A DNA stretch of 64,000 nt from Microbacterium sp. Leaf288 (GCF_001422925.1 NZ_LMNI01000012.1:871464-935463), one strand, 5' to 3'. Shown: positions 33,459 through 42,455, numbered from the stretch's first letter. Numbers and translations: made by a program. The notes: generated from the letters alone by a model not told the origin.

Positions 33459-34892
33459 TCACCCGACGACGAAGCGGCCCCGGGGCAGCGTCTCGCCGAC
33501 CGCGGCGAGCGCCGCGCCGGCCTGGCGGAGCCGGTTCTCGCTCTCGCGGACGATCTCGCGCGCGACCACAGGATGCGCACGGACGATGTCGTCGAGCGCG
33601 GCGACCGGTACGACCACGACATCGACCTCGCTCGTGGCGAGTGCTCGCGAGATGGTCGGCGTGCGCGAGAGCGCGGTGAGGCCGACGGCGTCGCCTTCGG
33701 CCAGAATCCCCACCTGCACGAACCCCTCGTCCTCGGTCGGGATGCCGAGCACGACCGTGCCGGCGAGGATGAAGCGGGTCTCCACGGGCACGATGCCGGG
33801 CCGCAGCAGGGACTCCCCCGCGCAGTACCGCTCGAGGCGCGCGTGAGCGGCGAGCGCCTCGGCCTCACCGGGCGCGAGGCTCAGCGACGGCGCGATCTGC
33901 CGCAGGGCATCCTGAAGTCGCGCCGACGTGCGCCAGTCGTCGGTGAGGTCGCCGTCCAGGTGCAGGTCGCCGCGGCGCGCGGCGTACCAGACACGGGTCG
34001 CGAACGCATCGAGGGCGTCCGCGCGGTCGCCGGGCGTCCGAAGCGGGATCGACACCTCGTACCGCGAGCCGCCCAGGGTCACCGCCGACGGTTCGAGATC
34101 GGGCGACAGCAGCGGGATGTCGCGCGCCACCGCCACGAGCAGCTCGCGCACGCGCCCGGGCGGGTCATCGGTGCCGAACTCGACCTCGATGGTCGCGGCG
34201 TACGGCTCCGGGTTGCGCGAGAGGTTCACGAACGAGCCGCCGGCGAGTTCCGCCGTGGGGATGATCACCGTGCCGTTGCCGGTCTCGAGGTGCACGGCGC
34301 GCCAGTTCACCTCGACGATCTGCCCGCGCGTTCCGCCGGTCTCGATCCAGTCGCCGAGCTCGAACGGCGCCTCGAATACGAGGAAGAGGCCCGAGACGAT
34401 CGACCCCACGGCGTTCTGCAGCGCGAGGCCGACCACGATCGAGGTGATGCCGAGCGCGGCGAACACGCCGGCGACGTCGGCGTCCCACACCCACCAGAAC
34501 ACCGCCGCGATGCCGAGGATGATGAAGACGAACCGGATGAGGTCGCTGAAGATCGTGGGGAAGCGGTCGCGCCACGACCCCTTCTCGGCGCGGTGGAACA
34601 CGAGGTGGTTGACGGCGTTGATCGTGACGACGATCACGAGCAGCCCGAAGATCGTCCACACGACCTTCGGCCAGGTGCCCGATCCCTCCCACGCACCCGG
34701 CTGGCTGAGCAGCACCAGGATGCCGGCGACCGGCACGAGGTAGTTGCGCACCATCAGCACGATCGGCGCCGCGCGGCTTCCGCGCCGGGCGAGCGCGTTG
34801 TGGAACTCCGTCAGCCCGATGAGCGCGAGCGGGAGCCCCACCGAGACGACGACGGCGGGCCAGAACCACGGCTGCGAGACGATATCGGCCAC
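33459..34892 (-). CDS. Mechanosensitive (MscS-type) channel with cyclic-nucleotide-binding domain
   Basis: 477 residues, ATG at 34892. Four or five N-terminal helices include the pore-lining, Gly/Ala-rich TM3 equivalent GVFAALGITSIVVGLALQNAVGSI. Next is the MscS beta domain (APFELGDWIETGGTRGQIVEVNWRAVHLET) and a mixed C-terminal vestibule part. From ~residue 345 there is a CNB-type domain (YCAGESLLRPGIVPVETRFIL, VGILAEGDAVGLTAL). The usual Glu and Arg of the phosphate-binding cassette are not clearly kept, so ligand binding is uncertain. The gene follows a cyclase-like gene by seven bases, pointing to a shared signal. Such fusions are known as bCNG channels. Confidence 0.85.
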   Translation of the reverse strand: MADIVSQPWFWPAVVVSVGLPLALIGLTEFHNALARRGSRAAPIVLMVRNYLVPVAGILVLLSQPGAWEGSGTWPKVVWTIFGLLVIVVTINAVNHLVFHRAEKGSWRDRFPTIFSDLIRFVFIILGIAAVFWWVWDADVAGVFAALGITSIVVGLALQNAVGSIVSGLFLVFEAPFELGDWIETGGTRGQIVEVNWRAVHLETGNGTVIIPTAELAGGSFVNLSRNPEPYAATIEVEFGTDDPPGRVRELLVAVARDIPLLSPDLEPSAVTLGGSRYEVSIPLRTPGDRADALDAFATRVWYAARRGDLHLDGDLTDDWRTSARLQDALRQIAPSLSLAPGEAEALAAHARLERYCAGESLLRPGIVPVETRFILAGTVVLGIPTEDEGFVQVGILAEGDAVGLTALSRTPTISRALATSEVDVVVVPVAALDDIVRAHPVVAREIVRESENRLRQAGAALAAVGETLPRGRFVVG

Positions 34893-34899
34893 GGATGCC

Positions 34900-37080
34900 T
34901 CACCCCTCGGCCACGACGACGCTCGGGGCCTGCACCTTCCACACGCGCTGGCCGCCCGACTGCGTCTCGATCTCGCCCGCAGGCAGGGTCGCGATCGAGT
35001 CGGGCAGGCGCTCGGCGACGCGCTGGGTGATGTAGATGCCGGGTTCGTCGGAGTCGCCCTGCACGCGGAACGCGAGGTTCACGGCATCGCCCCACATGTC
35101 GTACACGACCCGCGCACGACCGATGAGGCCGCTCGTCACCTTGCCGGAGTCGAGCCCCGCTCGCAGCGTCAGCGACACGCCCTGCTGCGTCGAGTACCGC
35201 TCGAGGATCGTGTCGAGCTCGAGGGCGAACTCGACCGCACGGCGCGCGTTGTCGACCCGTGGCGTGGCGAGCCCGCAGCTGGCGAGGTAGCTCTGCCGTG
35301 TGGTGCGCACGCGTTCGACGCCGTGCCGCTCAGCCGCCTCGTCGAACGCCCGGATGAGGTCGTTGAGACGCGCGACCGCGTCGTCGGACGACATCGACAG
35401 CGCGAGTGCCTCGAAGCCCACGATGTCGGCGAAGACCACCGTGACGTCGTCGCTGTCCTGCGTGATCGCGTCGTCGCCGAGCTTGTAGCGACTGGCCATG
35501 CCCTCGGGCATGAACGAGAGGATGAGGTCTTCGTTGGCCTTCTCCTGCTGGGCGATGAGGTGCGACTTCACCTGCAGACTGCGGCTCATGTCGTTGAAGG
35601 CGTTCGCGACGTCGGCGAGCTCGTCGCTCGAACCGGCGTCGACCTGCACGCCCTCGTCGCCCGCGGCGATGCGCTGGGCCGCCGTCTTGAGGCGGCGCAG
35701 AGGCCGCACGAACACCTGCGCGAGCACCAGCGACAGCACGCAGACGAAGATGATCATCGCCGCCGTCGAGAGGATGAGATTGCGCGTGAAGTCCTCGACG
35801 GGGACCATCGCCTCCTGCTCGGTCTCCTGCGCGACGATCACCCAGTCCAGACCGTCGACCTCGAGCGGCGCGTAGGCCGTGAGGCTGGCACGGCCGAGGT
35901 AGTCGCTCTCGAGCAGCGTGCCCGAATCGCCGGCCAGAGCGCGGGTCACGGCGGTGCCCGCGATCGCCTGGTTGAGCAGCGTGTTGCCGTTGTTCACGGC
36001 GAGCGCCGCCGCAGCCGGCGCAAGACCCGCGGCCACAGCATCCGTCTCGTACGTCGCCGCGTCGTCGAGCAGCGCGCGCGAGACGGATCGCATCGTGCCG
36101 TCGGAGCCCACGAGGTACGTCTCGCCCGTCGCGCCGAGGCCGTTGAGCTCCCACTCGCCGGCGACGGTCATGACGTCGTCGATGCGCTCGATCGGCAGCT
36201 CGATCGCGAGCGCGCCGAGCACCTCGCCGTCGTCGGCGATCGGCACCACGGCCCAGCCGGCCGGCGCGCCGAGACTCGGCCCGTACGACGCGAAATCGGC
36301 GAGCACGACGTCGCCGACGATGTTGCGGTCCATCGCCTCGCGGTACGCGACGGCGAGGTTCGACAGCCGGTACGGTCCGTCGAACAGGTTCGTCCCGAGG
36401 TCGACGCCCTTGTACGCGGTGTAGACGACGTTGCCCTCGGTGTCGAGCATGAGCACGTCCTCGTACTCCTGCAGCTCGGTCATCGTGCGGTAGTAGTCGT
36501 GGTACTTCGCGTGCGCCGCAGACCACGCGCTGCCGTCGCCCGCGTCGTCGGCGACGATCGCGTCCTCCCAGCTGTCGTACGGGATCACGTAGTGGTTCTG
36601 CAGGTACGTCTGGGCCGCCCCGCGCGGGGCGAACGCCGAGCCGTCGACGTCCTCGCCGGTCGCGTCCTCGAGGTCGGCGGCGAATGCGTCGCGATAGTAG
36701 GTGCTGACGGCGGCGGATGCTGCGGCATCCGCCTCCTGCGCGTTCAACTCCGCGAAGCCCTCGGTGAAGGCGCGCACCGCAGCCTTGCTGGTGTCGTTGA
36801 GCGCCGACAGCCGCACCGAGTTCTCGATGGAGCGGAACAGCTGCGACACCTCGCGCGCGCGGTTCTCGCGGATCTCGACGAGCTTCTCATACGCGATCGC
36901 GCGCAGCGCCTCGGTGCCGTTGACGTATCCGATGATGCCGACGACGATGCTCGACAGCACGCTCACCGACAGCAGCATGATGAGCAGGATCGAGTAGATC
37001 GACAGACCCGCACGCGCACGGACCCGTGGCGTGCCCACCCAGTGCGCGGGTGTCGCCACGGGCGTCTCCGGTCCGGACAC
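34900..37080 (-). CDS. Membrane class III nucleotide-cyclase-like protein with altered catalytic residues
   Basis: 726 residues from a GTG at 37080 (GAGGGGAGAG upstream). Order: N-terminal membrane helix (SILLIMLLSVSVLSSIVVGIIG), a large extracytoplasmic Cache-like sensor (~60-430), a second helix (LILSTAAMIIFVCVLSLVLA), HAMP (FVRPLRRLKTAAQRIAAGD), then a cyclase domain from ~544. By spacing against known class III enzymes, metal Asp552 (FADIVGF), Asp661 (YDMWGD), Asn668 and Arg672 are kept. The purine-selecting Lys is Arg592 and the second metal Asp is Gln596 (RTTRQSYLASCG). Normal cAMP synthesis is doubtful. It is cotranscribed with the channel at 33459-34892. Confidence 0.87.
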   Translation of the reverse strand: MSGPETPVATPAHWVGTPRVRARAGLSIYSILLIMLLSVSVLSSIVVGIIGYVNGTEALRAIAYEKLVEIRENRAREVSQLFRSIENSVRLSALNDTSKAAVRAFTEGFAELNAQEADAAASAAVSTYYRDAFAADLEDATGEDVDGSAFAPRGAAQTYLQNHYVIPYDSWEDAIVADDAGDGSAWSAAHAKYHDYYRTMTELQEYEDVLMLDTEGNVVYTAYKGVDLGTNLFDGPYRLSNLAVAYREAMDRNIVGDVVLADFASYGPSLGAPAGWAVVPIADDGEVLGALAIELPIERIDDVMTVAGEWELNGLGATGETYLVGSDGTMRSVSRALLDDAATYETDAVAAGLAPAAAALAVNNGNTLLNQAIAGTAVTRALAGDSGTLLESDYLGRASLTAYAPLEVDGLDWVIVAQETEQEAMVPVEDFTRNLILSTAAMIIFVCVLSLVLAQVFVRPLRRLKTAAQRIAAGDEGVQVDAGSSDELADVANAFNDMSRSLQVKSHLIAQQEKANEDLILSFMPEGMASRYKLGDDAITQDSDDVTVVFADIVGFEALALSMSSDDAVARLNDLIRAFDEAAERHGVERVRTTRQSYLASCGLATPRVDNARRAVEFALELDTILERYSTQQGVSLTLRAGLDSGKVTSGLIGRARVVYDMWGDAVNLAFRVQGDSDEPGIYITQRVAERLPDSIATLPAGEIETQSGGQRVWKVQAPSVVVAEG

Positions 37081-37276
37081 GCTCTCTCCCCTCGTACGCC
37101 GCCGTTCGATCACGTGCAGCGGCGCTGGAAGCATCCCCAACACCTCGGCGCGCCGAGGTTGGGGCCAAGAGTAGCGCTCGGCCTGCTTCTGGCATAGAGC
37201 GGCCACCGCGCGCCGTGATACGCCCAGACGCGCCGCGTATGATTGCCGTTTCCCCCTCCTTCGTTCGTGAGAACCC

Positions 37277-39181
37277 ATGACGTCGACTGCGCCCTCCCCC
37301 GCCCCGCCCGCCCGCTTCGCCGGGCTGGACGGCATGCGCGCGATCGCCGTCCTGCTCGTGGTCGTCTACCATCTGTTCCCGCCGGCGGTGCTGCCGGGCG
37401 GGTTCGTCGGAGTGGACGTCTTCTTCGTGATCAGCGGATTCCTCATCACGAGCCTGCTGCTGCGGGAGCAGCTCTCAACCGGACGCGTCGCCCTCGGCCG
37501 GTTCTGGCAGCGGCGCGCGCGGAGGCTGCTGCCCGCCCTCGCGGTGGTGGTCGTGGTCTGCTCGGCTCTCGCCTGGATCGTGGGCGGCGACGTTCTCGTC
37601 GACCTCGACGACCAGGTGCTGGGCGCGGCGACCTTCAGCTACAACTGGGTCTCGGTCGCGGGCGGCGGCGGGTACTTCGCCGCGGCGACGCCCGAACTGT
37701 TCCGCAACTTCTGGTCGCTCGCGGTCGAGGAGCAGTTCTACGTGCTCTGGCCGCTGATCTTCCCGCTGTTCCTGCTGCTGCCGCGCCCGTGGGCGCGCAC
37801 CGCGGCCGCCTTCGTGCTGGCGGCCGCCTCGGCCGCCTGGATGGGCGTCGTGGTCTCGGGCGGCGGCGACGTCACGCGCGCCTACTTCGGCACCGACACG
37901 CACGCGTTCGGCCTGCTGCTCGGCGTCGGCCTCGCGTTCCTGCTGGCGCCACTGGCTGGCCTGCAGTGGGCCGAGTCGCGCGTGGCGCGGGACGTGACCG
38001 GCGCGGCCGGCGTGCTCGCCCTCGTCGGCTTGGTCGCGCTCGCGATGCTGCCGCAGAGCTCCTCCATCCTGACGTTCCCCGGCGCCCTCCTCGCCGCGAG
38101 CCTGCTCAGCGCCGTCGCGATCGTCGCGGGCGTGTGGCCCGGCTCCTGGTTCGGACGCGCGATCGACGTGCGGCCGATGCGCTGGATCGGCGACCGCTCC
38201 TACGGCATCTACCTGTGGCACTGGCCGCTGCTCGTACTCGCGGTGGCGGCGTTCGCACCCGACGCGACCGTCGCGACGGCGCCCGCCTGGATCGGCCTGG
38301 GAGTCCTCGGGGCGACGGCCGCAGCATCCGCCGTGTCGTTCCGCTTCGTCGAGACGCCCGTGCGCCGGCACGGATTCCGCGCCTCGGTGCGGCTGCTCGC
38401 GACACGCCTGCGGGGCGGTCCCGGCGCACGGCTTCGCGCCGTCGGCGTCGCGCTCAGCGGCGCGCTCGTGCTCGCCGGCGCGGGCACCGCCATCGCGGTC
38501 TCGCCCGACGAGACCAGCGCCGAAGCCGCCGTCGCGGCCGGCCGCGCCGCCCTCGAGAAGGCGCTGCGCGAGGCTCCCGCGCCGATCGCCCCCACCCCCT
38601 CGGCAACGGATGCTGCCACCGCCCCCGCTGACATCCCGGGCGACCAGATCAGCGCCGTCGGCGACTCCGTCATGCTGGCGTCGGCCGGCGGGCTCGTGGA
38701 GCGCCTGCCGGGCATCGACGTCGACGCCGAGGTCTCGCGCTCCATGTGGGCCGGACCCGAGATCGTCGACGACCTCGACGCCACCGGCCGGCTGCGGCCG
38801 TACGTCGTCGTCGCCCTGGGCACGAACGGGGCGGTCGACCCCTCGACGCTGGAGCAGCTCGCCGACACCGTGGGACCGAAGCGCAACCTCGTTCTCGTGA
38901 ACGCGTACGCGCCGCGCGACTGGATCCCCGGGGTCAACGCCGAGCTCGCCGCGTTCGCCGAGGACCACCGCAACGTCATCGTCGCCGACTGGTCCGGAGC
39001 CATCGCGCCCCACGAGGATCTCCTCGCCGGCGACAGGATCCACCCCGGAGCCGCCGGCGGGCGTATCTTCGCCGACACCGTCGCGGCCGCCGTCGACGAG
39101 CTCGCCGACGAGCGCCGCGCCGACGCCGCGGACCGCGCCGACCGCCTCGCCGAGATCTTCAGCGCCGACCTCACCCCCTGA
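37277..39181 (+). CDS. Acyltransferase-3/SGNH fusion (OatA-like O-acetyltransferase)
   Basis: 634 residues, ATG at 37277. The N-terminal ~400 residues are an acyltransferase-3 membrane domain: RFAGLDGMRAIAVLLVVVYH with the conserved His, GVDVFFVISGFLIT, RFWQRRARRLLPAL, NFWSLAVEEQFYVLWPL, and SYGIYLWHWPLL. An Ala-rich linker leads to a C-terminal SGNH domain (~460-630) with ISAVGDSVMLAS (nucleophilic Ser), VALGTNGAV and DRIHPGAAG (catalytic Asp-His). Such proteins move acetyl across the membrane and place it on peptidoglycan or a surface glycan. It is divergent from the cyclase gene (196 bases between starts) and converges on the ribosomal cluster. Confidence 0.92.
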   Translation: MTSTAPSPAPPARFAGLDGMRAIAVLLVVVYHLFPPAVLPGGFVGVDVFFVISGFLITSLLLREQLSTGRVALGRFWQRRARRLLPALAVVVVVCSALAWIVGGDVLVDLDDQVLGAATFSYNWVSVAGGGGYFAAATPELFRNFWSLAVEEQFYVLWPLIFPLFLLLPRPWARTAAAFVLAAASAAWMGVVVSGGGDVTRAYFGTDTHAFGLLLGVGLAFLLAPLAGLQWAESRVARDVTGAAGVLALVGLVALAMLPQSSSILTFPGALLAASLLSAVAIVAGVWPGSWFGRAIDVRPMRWIGDRSYGIYLWHWPLLVLAVAAFAPDATVATAPAWIGLGVLGATAAASAVSFRFVETPVRRHGFRASVRLLATRLRGGPGARLRAVGVALSGALVLAGAGTAIAVSPDETSAEAAVAAGRAALEKALREAPAPIAPTPSATDAATAPADIPGDQISAVGDSVMLASAGGLVERLPGIDVDAEVSRSMWAGPEIVDDLDATGRLRPYVVVALGTNGAVDPSTLEQLADTVGPKRNLVLVNAYAPRDWIPGVNAELAAFAEDHRNVIVADWSGAIAPHEDLLAGDRIHPGAAGGRIFADTVAAAVDELADERRADAADRADRLAEIFSADLTP

Positions 39182-39239
39182 ACCGGCGTCCCCTGAGCCG
39201 GCGCCCCCTCCACCCCGGCACACGACGGGCAGACGCAGC

Positions 39240-39270
39240 GAGGCCCGTCACCCAGGGGGTGACGGGCCTC
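39240..39270. terminator. Perfect 14-bp hairpin terminator ending the ribosomal cluster
   Basis: GAGGCCCGTCACCC (39240-39253) pairs fully with GGGTGACGGGCCTC (39257-39270) around a three-base loop. It lies between the convergent acyltransferase and rplQ genes and can act in both directions. Confidence 0.85.
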
Positions 39271-39314
39271 GCGGTGCAAGGGGTGCCGGGCTGCTGCGCC
39301 CGGCGGGATCCGAA

Positions 39315-39863
39315 TTACTCGGACTTCTCCTCGGCGGGGGCCTCGACGGCCTCCTCGGCGGCAGCCTCAGCGGCAGCGCCCTCGTCCTGCGACTCGGCGC
39401 CAGCCTCGGCGGCCTCGTCCGTGGCGGGGGTCTCCTCGGCGGGAGCCTCCTCGGCCGGAGCAGCCTTGGCGGCGGCGGCCTTCTTGGCCGACGGCTTCTT
39501 CGTCACGGGCTCGAGGACGAGCTCGATGACGGCCATGGGCGCGTTGTCGCCCTTGCGGTTGCCGACCTTCGTGATGCGGGTGTAGCCGCCCTCACGGTCC
39601 GCGACCAGCGGAGCGATCTCGGTGAACAGGACGTGCACGACTTCCTTGTCACCGATGACCGACAGCACGCGACGACGCGCGTGCAGGTCGCCGCGCTTCG
39701 CGAACGTGATGAGACGCTCGGCGAGCGGACGCAGGCGCTTGGCCTTGGTCTCGGTCGTCTTGATCGACTTGTGGGTGAACAGCGCGGCGGCCAGGTTCGC
39801 AAGCAGCAGGCGCTCGTGGGCGGGGCCGCCTCCGAGGCGGGGACCCTTGGTGGGCTTGGGCAT
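39315..39863 (-). CDS. rplQ: Ribosomal protein bL17 with acidic C-terminal tail
   Basis: 182 residues. The L17 core (MPKPTKGPRLGGGPAHERLL, ETKAKRLRPLAERLITFAKR, KEVVHVLFTEIAPL, GGYTRITKVGNRKGDNAPM) ends near residue 125. The remaining ~60 residues are a low-complexity Ala/Glu/Lys tail. It binds 23S rRNA near the exit tunnel; the tail would extend from the surface. Last gene of the cluster, 64 bases after rpoA; the small hairpin at 39903-39925 lies between them and a strong terminator follows. Confidence 0.96.
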   Translation of the reverse strand: MPKPTKGPRLGGGPAHERLLLANLAAALFTHKSIKTTETKAKRLRPLAERLITFAKRGDLHARRRVLSVIGDKEVVHVLFTEIAPLVADREGGYTRITKVGNRKGDNAPMAVIELVLEPVTKKPSAKKAAAAKAAPAEEAPAEETPATDEAAEAGAESQDEGAAAEAAAEEAVEAPAEEKSE

Positions 39864-39902
39864 TCTCAGTTACTCCAGGATGAAATTCGGTCAGGGGATA
39901 CG

Positions 39903-39925
39903 GGATGCCGGGAGTCCCGGCATCC
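39903..39925. terminator. 11-bp hairpin between rpoA and rplQ
   Basis: GGATGCCGGGA (39903-39913) and TCCCGGCATCC (39915-39925) are perfect complements around a single base, effectively a three-base loop. It could attenuate rplQ relative to rpoA or act as an RNA-processing or stability element. Confidence 0.55.
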
Positions 39926-39927
39926 GA

Positions 39928-40917
39928 TCACACGGTCTCGTCGTCGTAGCCGCCGTAGAAGTGCGCGCCGTCGAACCCGGGGACCGAGTCCTTCAGCGAC
40001 AGGCCGAGCGAGATGAGCTTGTCGCGCACCTCGTCGACCGACTTCTGACCGAAGTTGCGGATGTTCATGAGCTGCGTCTCCGAGAGGGCGACGAGCTCCG
40101 ACACGGTGTTGATGCCCTCACGCTTGAGGCAGTTGTACGAACGCACCGACAGGTCGAGGTCCTCGATGGGCATCGACAGCTCGTTCGAGAGGACGGTCTC
40201 GACCGGCGCGGGGCCGATCTCGATGCCCTCGGCCTCGACGTTGAGCTCGCGGGCCAGGCCGAAGAGCTCCGTCAGGGTGCGGCCGGCCGAAGCGACGGCG
40301 TCGCGCGGGGCGATCGAGGACTTGGTCTCGACGTCCAGCACGAGCTTGTCGAAGTCGGTGCGCTCACCGGCACGCGTCGCGTCGACGCGGTACGAGACCT
40401 TGAGGACCGGCGAGTAGATCGAGTCGATCGGGATCTGACCGGCCTCGGCGTACTCGTTGCGGTTCTGGGTCGCCGAGACGTAGCCGCGGCCGCGCTCGAT
40501 GGTGAGCTCGAGCTCGAACTTGGCGGTGTCGTTCAGCGTCGCGATGACGAGCTCGGGGTTGTGCACCTCGACACCGGCCGGCGCCGAGATGTCGGCGGCG
40601 GTGACCTCACCGGCGCCGGTCTTGCGCAGGTACGCGGTGATGGGCTCGTCGCGCTCGCTGGAGACGACCAGCTGCTTGATGTTGAGGATGATCTCGGTGA
40701 CATCCTCCTTGACACCGGGAATGGTGCTGAACTCGTGGAGGACGCCGTCGATACGGATCGACGTCACGGCTGCGCCGGGGATGGACGACAGGAGGCTGCG
40801 ACGCAGCGCGTTGCCGATCGTGTAACCGAAGCCGGGCTCCAGCGGCTCGATGACGAAACGGCTGCGGAACTCCCCGATCTTCTCCTCGGTCAGAGTGGGA
40901 CGCTGTGCGATGAGCAC
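39928..40917 (-). CDS. rpoA: RNA polymerase alpha subunit
   Basis: 329 residues from a GTG at 40917 with GAAAGGAAC upstream. The N-terminal assembly domain reads RFVIEPLEPGFGYTIGNALRRSLLSSIPGAAVTSIRI (quoted in parts: GFGYTIGNALRRSLLSSIPG). The C-terminal alpha-CTD has the helix-hairpin-helix SVRSYNCLKREGINTVSELV and MNIRNFGQKSVDEVRDKL. It nucleates polymerase assembly and contacts promoter UP elements and activators. Its usual upstream neighbour rpsD is absent; rpsK lies 166 bases upstream across two hairpins. Confidence 0.97.
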   Translation of the reverse strand: MLIAQRPTLTEEKIGEFRSRFVIEPLEPGFGYTIGNALRRSLLSSIPGAAVTSIRIDGVLHEFSTIPGVKEDVTEIILNIKQLVVSSERDEPITAYLRKTGAGEVTAADISAPAGVEVHNPELVIATLNDTAKFELELTIERGRGYVSATQNRNEYAEAGQIPIDSIYSPVLKVSYRVDATRAGERTDFDKLVLDVETKSSIAPRDAVASAGRTLTELFGLARELNVEAEGIEIGPAPVETVLSNELSMPIEDLDLSVRSYNCLKREGINTVSELVALSETQLMNIRNFGQKSVDEVRDKLISLGLSLKDSVPGFDGAHFYGGYDDETV

Positions 40918-40987
40918 TATGTGTTCCTTTCGATCACGTGCCCGCTATATGACACGTGCGGTGGGTGAGGTGTTGAGTTTTGCTCGG

Positions 40988-41074
40988 GATGCTGCGGCCG
41001 ACGCGCGGGCGAGCGGTCGCGGCATCCGTGGGAAACGTGCCGGAGCCGGGGCACCGACGAACGGTGCCCCGGCT
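40988..41074. terminator. Hairpins between rpsK and rpoA
   Basis: The clearest is AGCCGGGGCACCG (41044-41056) with CGGTGCCCCGGCT (41062-41074), a perfect 13-bp stem and five-base loop just after the rpsK stop. A second, imperfect GGATGC-type stem spans about 40988-41030. CACGTG occurs twice (40934, 40952) before rpoA. rpoA may therefore have its own promoter here. Confidence 0.6.
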
Positions 41075-41083
41075 TACGGGATG

Positions 41084-41482
41084 TCAGACGCGGCGGCGCT
41101 TGGGCGGACGGCAGCCGTTGTGGGCCTGCGGCGTCACGTCCTGGATCGAGCCGACCTCGAGACCGGCGGCGGTCAGCGAGCGGATCGCGGTCTCGCGGCC
41201 CGAACCCGGGCCCTTCACGAAGACGTCGACCTTCTTGACGCCGTGCTCCTGCGCCTGGCGGGCAGCGGACTCCGCGGCCATGCCGGCGGCGTACGGCGTC
41301 GACTTGCGCGAGCCCTTGAAGCCCACGCCACCCGACGACGCCCAGCTGATGACAGCGCCCGACGGGTCGGTGATCGAGACGATCGTGTTGTTGAACGTCG
41401 ACTTGATGTGGGCCTGGCCCAGCGCGATGTTCTTCTTCTCCTTGCGGCGCGGCTTGCGCGCGGCGGACTTGGCCTGTGCCAT
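41084..41482 (-). CDS. rpsK: Ribosomal protein uS11
   Basis: 132 residues from the ATG at 41482; the longer frame upstream overlaps rpsM and is not used. It has the conserved KEKKNIALGQAHIKSTFNN, SSGGVGFKGSRKSTPYAA, FVKGPGSGRETAIRSL and the C-terminal THNGCRPPKRR-type ending (PQAHNGCRPPKRRRV). It binds the 16S platform beside S7 near the E site. It follows rpsM by 34 bases. Confidence 0.97.
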   Translation of the reverse strand: MAQAKSAARKPRRKEKKNIALGQAHIKSTFNNTIVSITDPSGAVISWASSGGVGFKGSRKSTPYAAGMAAESAARQAQEHGVKKVDVFVKGPGSGRETAIRSLTAAGLEVGSIQDVTPQAHNGCRPPKRRRV

Positions 41483-41516
41483 TGCTCTTGCTCTCCTAAA
41501 CCCTGGGGGCCGCGCC

Positions 41517-41891
41517 TTAGCGCGCCTTCTTCTTGCCGGCGACGGTGCGCTTCGGGCCCTTGCGGGTACGGGCGTTCGTCTTCGTGCGCTGACCGCGCAC
41601 CGGGAGGCCGCGGCGGTGGCGCAGGCCCTCGTAGGAACCGATCTCGACCTTGCGGCGGATGTCGGCGGCAACCTCACGACGGAGGTCACCCTCGACCTTG
41701 TAGTTGCCTTCGATGTAGTCGCGGAGCGCGACGAGCTGGTCGTCGCTGAGGTCCTTGACGCGGATGTTCTCGTCGATCTCCGTCGCGGCGAGGATCTCGT
41801 TCGAGCGGGTACGGCCGACGCCGTAGATGTACGTGAGGGCGATCACCACGCGCTTGTCGCGCGGGATGTCAACGCCGGCAAGACGTGCCAT
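41517..41891 (-). CDS. rpsM: Ribosomal protein uS13
   Basis: 124 residues from the ATG at 41891 (MARLAGVDIPRDKR). It has YIYGVGRTRSNEIL, the H2TH-like helical centre, and a basic C-terminal tail (RGQRTKTNARTRKGPKRT) that contacts tRNA in the decoding region. A longer frame from 41930 is rejected because S13 starts at MARLAG. It follows rpmJ by 161 bases, with a strong hairpin between. Confidence 0.97.
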   Translation of the reverse strand: MARLAGVDIPRDKRVVIALTYIYGVGRTRSNEILAATEIDENIRVKDLSDDQLVALRDYIEGNYKVEGDLRREVAADIRRKVEIGSYEGLRHRRGLPVRGQRTKTNARTRKGPKRTVAGKKKAR

Positions 41892-42012
41892 GCGATTCTC
41901 CTGAGAGTTGGTGGAGGTGTGGAGCAGCATCGGTGCCCGGGCCCCCAGCCCGAGGTGTCCCCCGCTCGATGCGGGTTCTGACGCTGCCTGTAGTCGTATT
42001 CAGTTGTGGGGT

Positions 42013-42041
42013 GACGGATGCTGCGGCCCGCAGCATCCGTC
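42013..42041. terminator. 14-bp hairpin between rpmJ and rpsM
   Basis: GACGGATGCTGCGG (42013-42026) and CCGCAGCATCCGTC (42028-42041) pair perfectly around one base. This is one of several GGATGC-based palindromes used at intergenic sites in the window. It could partly terminate the infA-rpmJ message or protect its 3' end. Confidence 0.65.
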
Positions 42042-42052
42042 CAGACCTGATG

Positions 42053-42169
42053 TCAGCCCTGGCGCTGCTTGTGACGCGGGTTGCTCTTGCAGATCACCAT
42101 GACGCGACCGTGGCGACGGATGACCTTGCAGTGGTCGCAGATGGGCTTGACGGAGGGGTTGACCTTCAT
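42053..42169 (-). CDS. rpmJ: Ribosomal protein bL36
   Basis: 38-residue protein, too short for usual length cut-offs, translated directly from the minus strand: MKVNPSVKPICDHCKVIRR then HGRVMVICKSNPRHKQRQG. The zinc-binding CxxC...C...H set (Cys11, Cys14, Cys27, His33) is present, so this is the zinc-containing form. It lies 64 bases after infA, as in most bacteria. Confidence 0.95.
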   Translation of the reverse strand: MKVNPSVKPICDHCKVIRRHGRVMVICKSNPRHKQRQG

Positions 42170-42233
42170 GACTTCTTCTCTTCGCTGTCTTCACCGGGCA
42201 GGCCGGAGCCTGGGGTGTTACTTCTCGACCGGT

Positions 42234-42455
42234 CTAGCGGTAGCGGTAGACGATGCGCCCGCGGGTGAGGTCGTAGGGCGACAGCTCCACGACGACACGG
42301 TCCTCGGGAATGATGCGGATGTAGTTCTGCCGCATCTTGCCGGAGATCGTCGCGAGGACCTTGTGGCCGTTGCTGAGCTCAACGCGGAACATCGCGTTGG
42401 GCAGCGCCTCGGACACGACGCCCTCGATCTCGATGACACCGTCTTTCTTCGCCAT
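42234..42455 (-). CDS. infA: Translation initiation factor IF-1
   Basis: 73 residues from the ATG at 42455 (MAKKDGVIEIEGVVSEALPN). This is a single OB-fold protein with FRVELSNGHKVLATISGKMR, RIIPEDRVVVELSPYDLTRG and RIVYRYR. It blocks the A site during initiation with IF-2 and IF-3. Its usual upstream neighbour map is here separated by a DsbA-like gene and a surface-protein gene, so infA must have its own promoter within 42456-42605. Confidence 0.97.
   Translation of the reverse strand: MAKKDGVIEIEGVVSEALPNAMFRVELSNGHKVLATISGKMRQNYIRIIPEDRVVVELSPYDLTRGRIVYRYR

Noticed and set aside
34165..34869. Antisense or alternative-frame proteins over the channel and cyclase genes
   Set aside because: Shadow frames with Arg/His/Ala-rich composition and no conserved motif.
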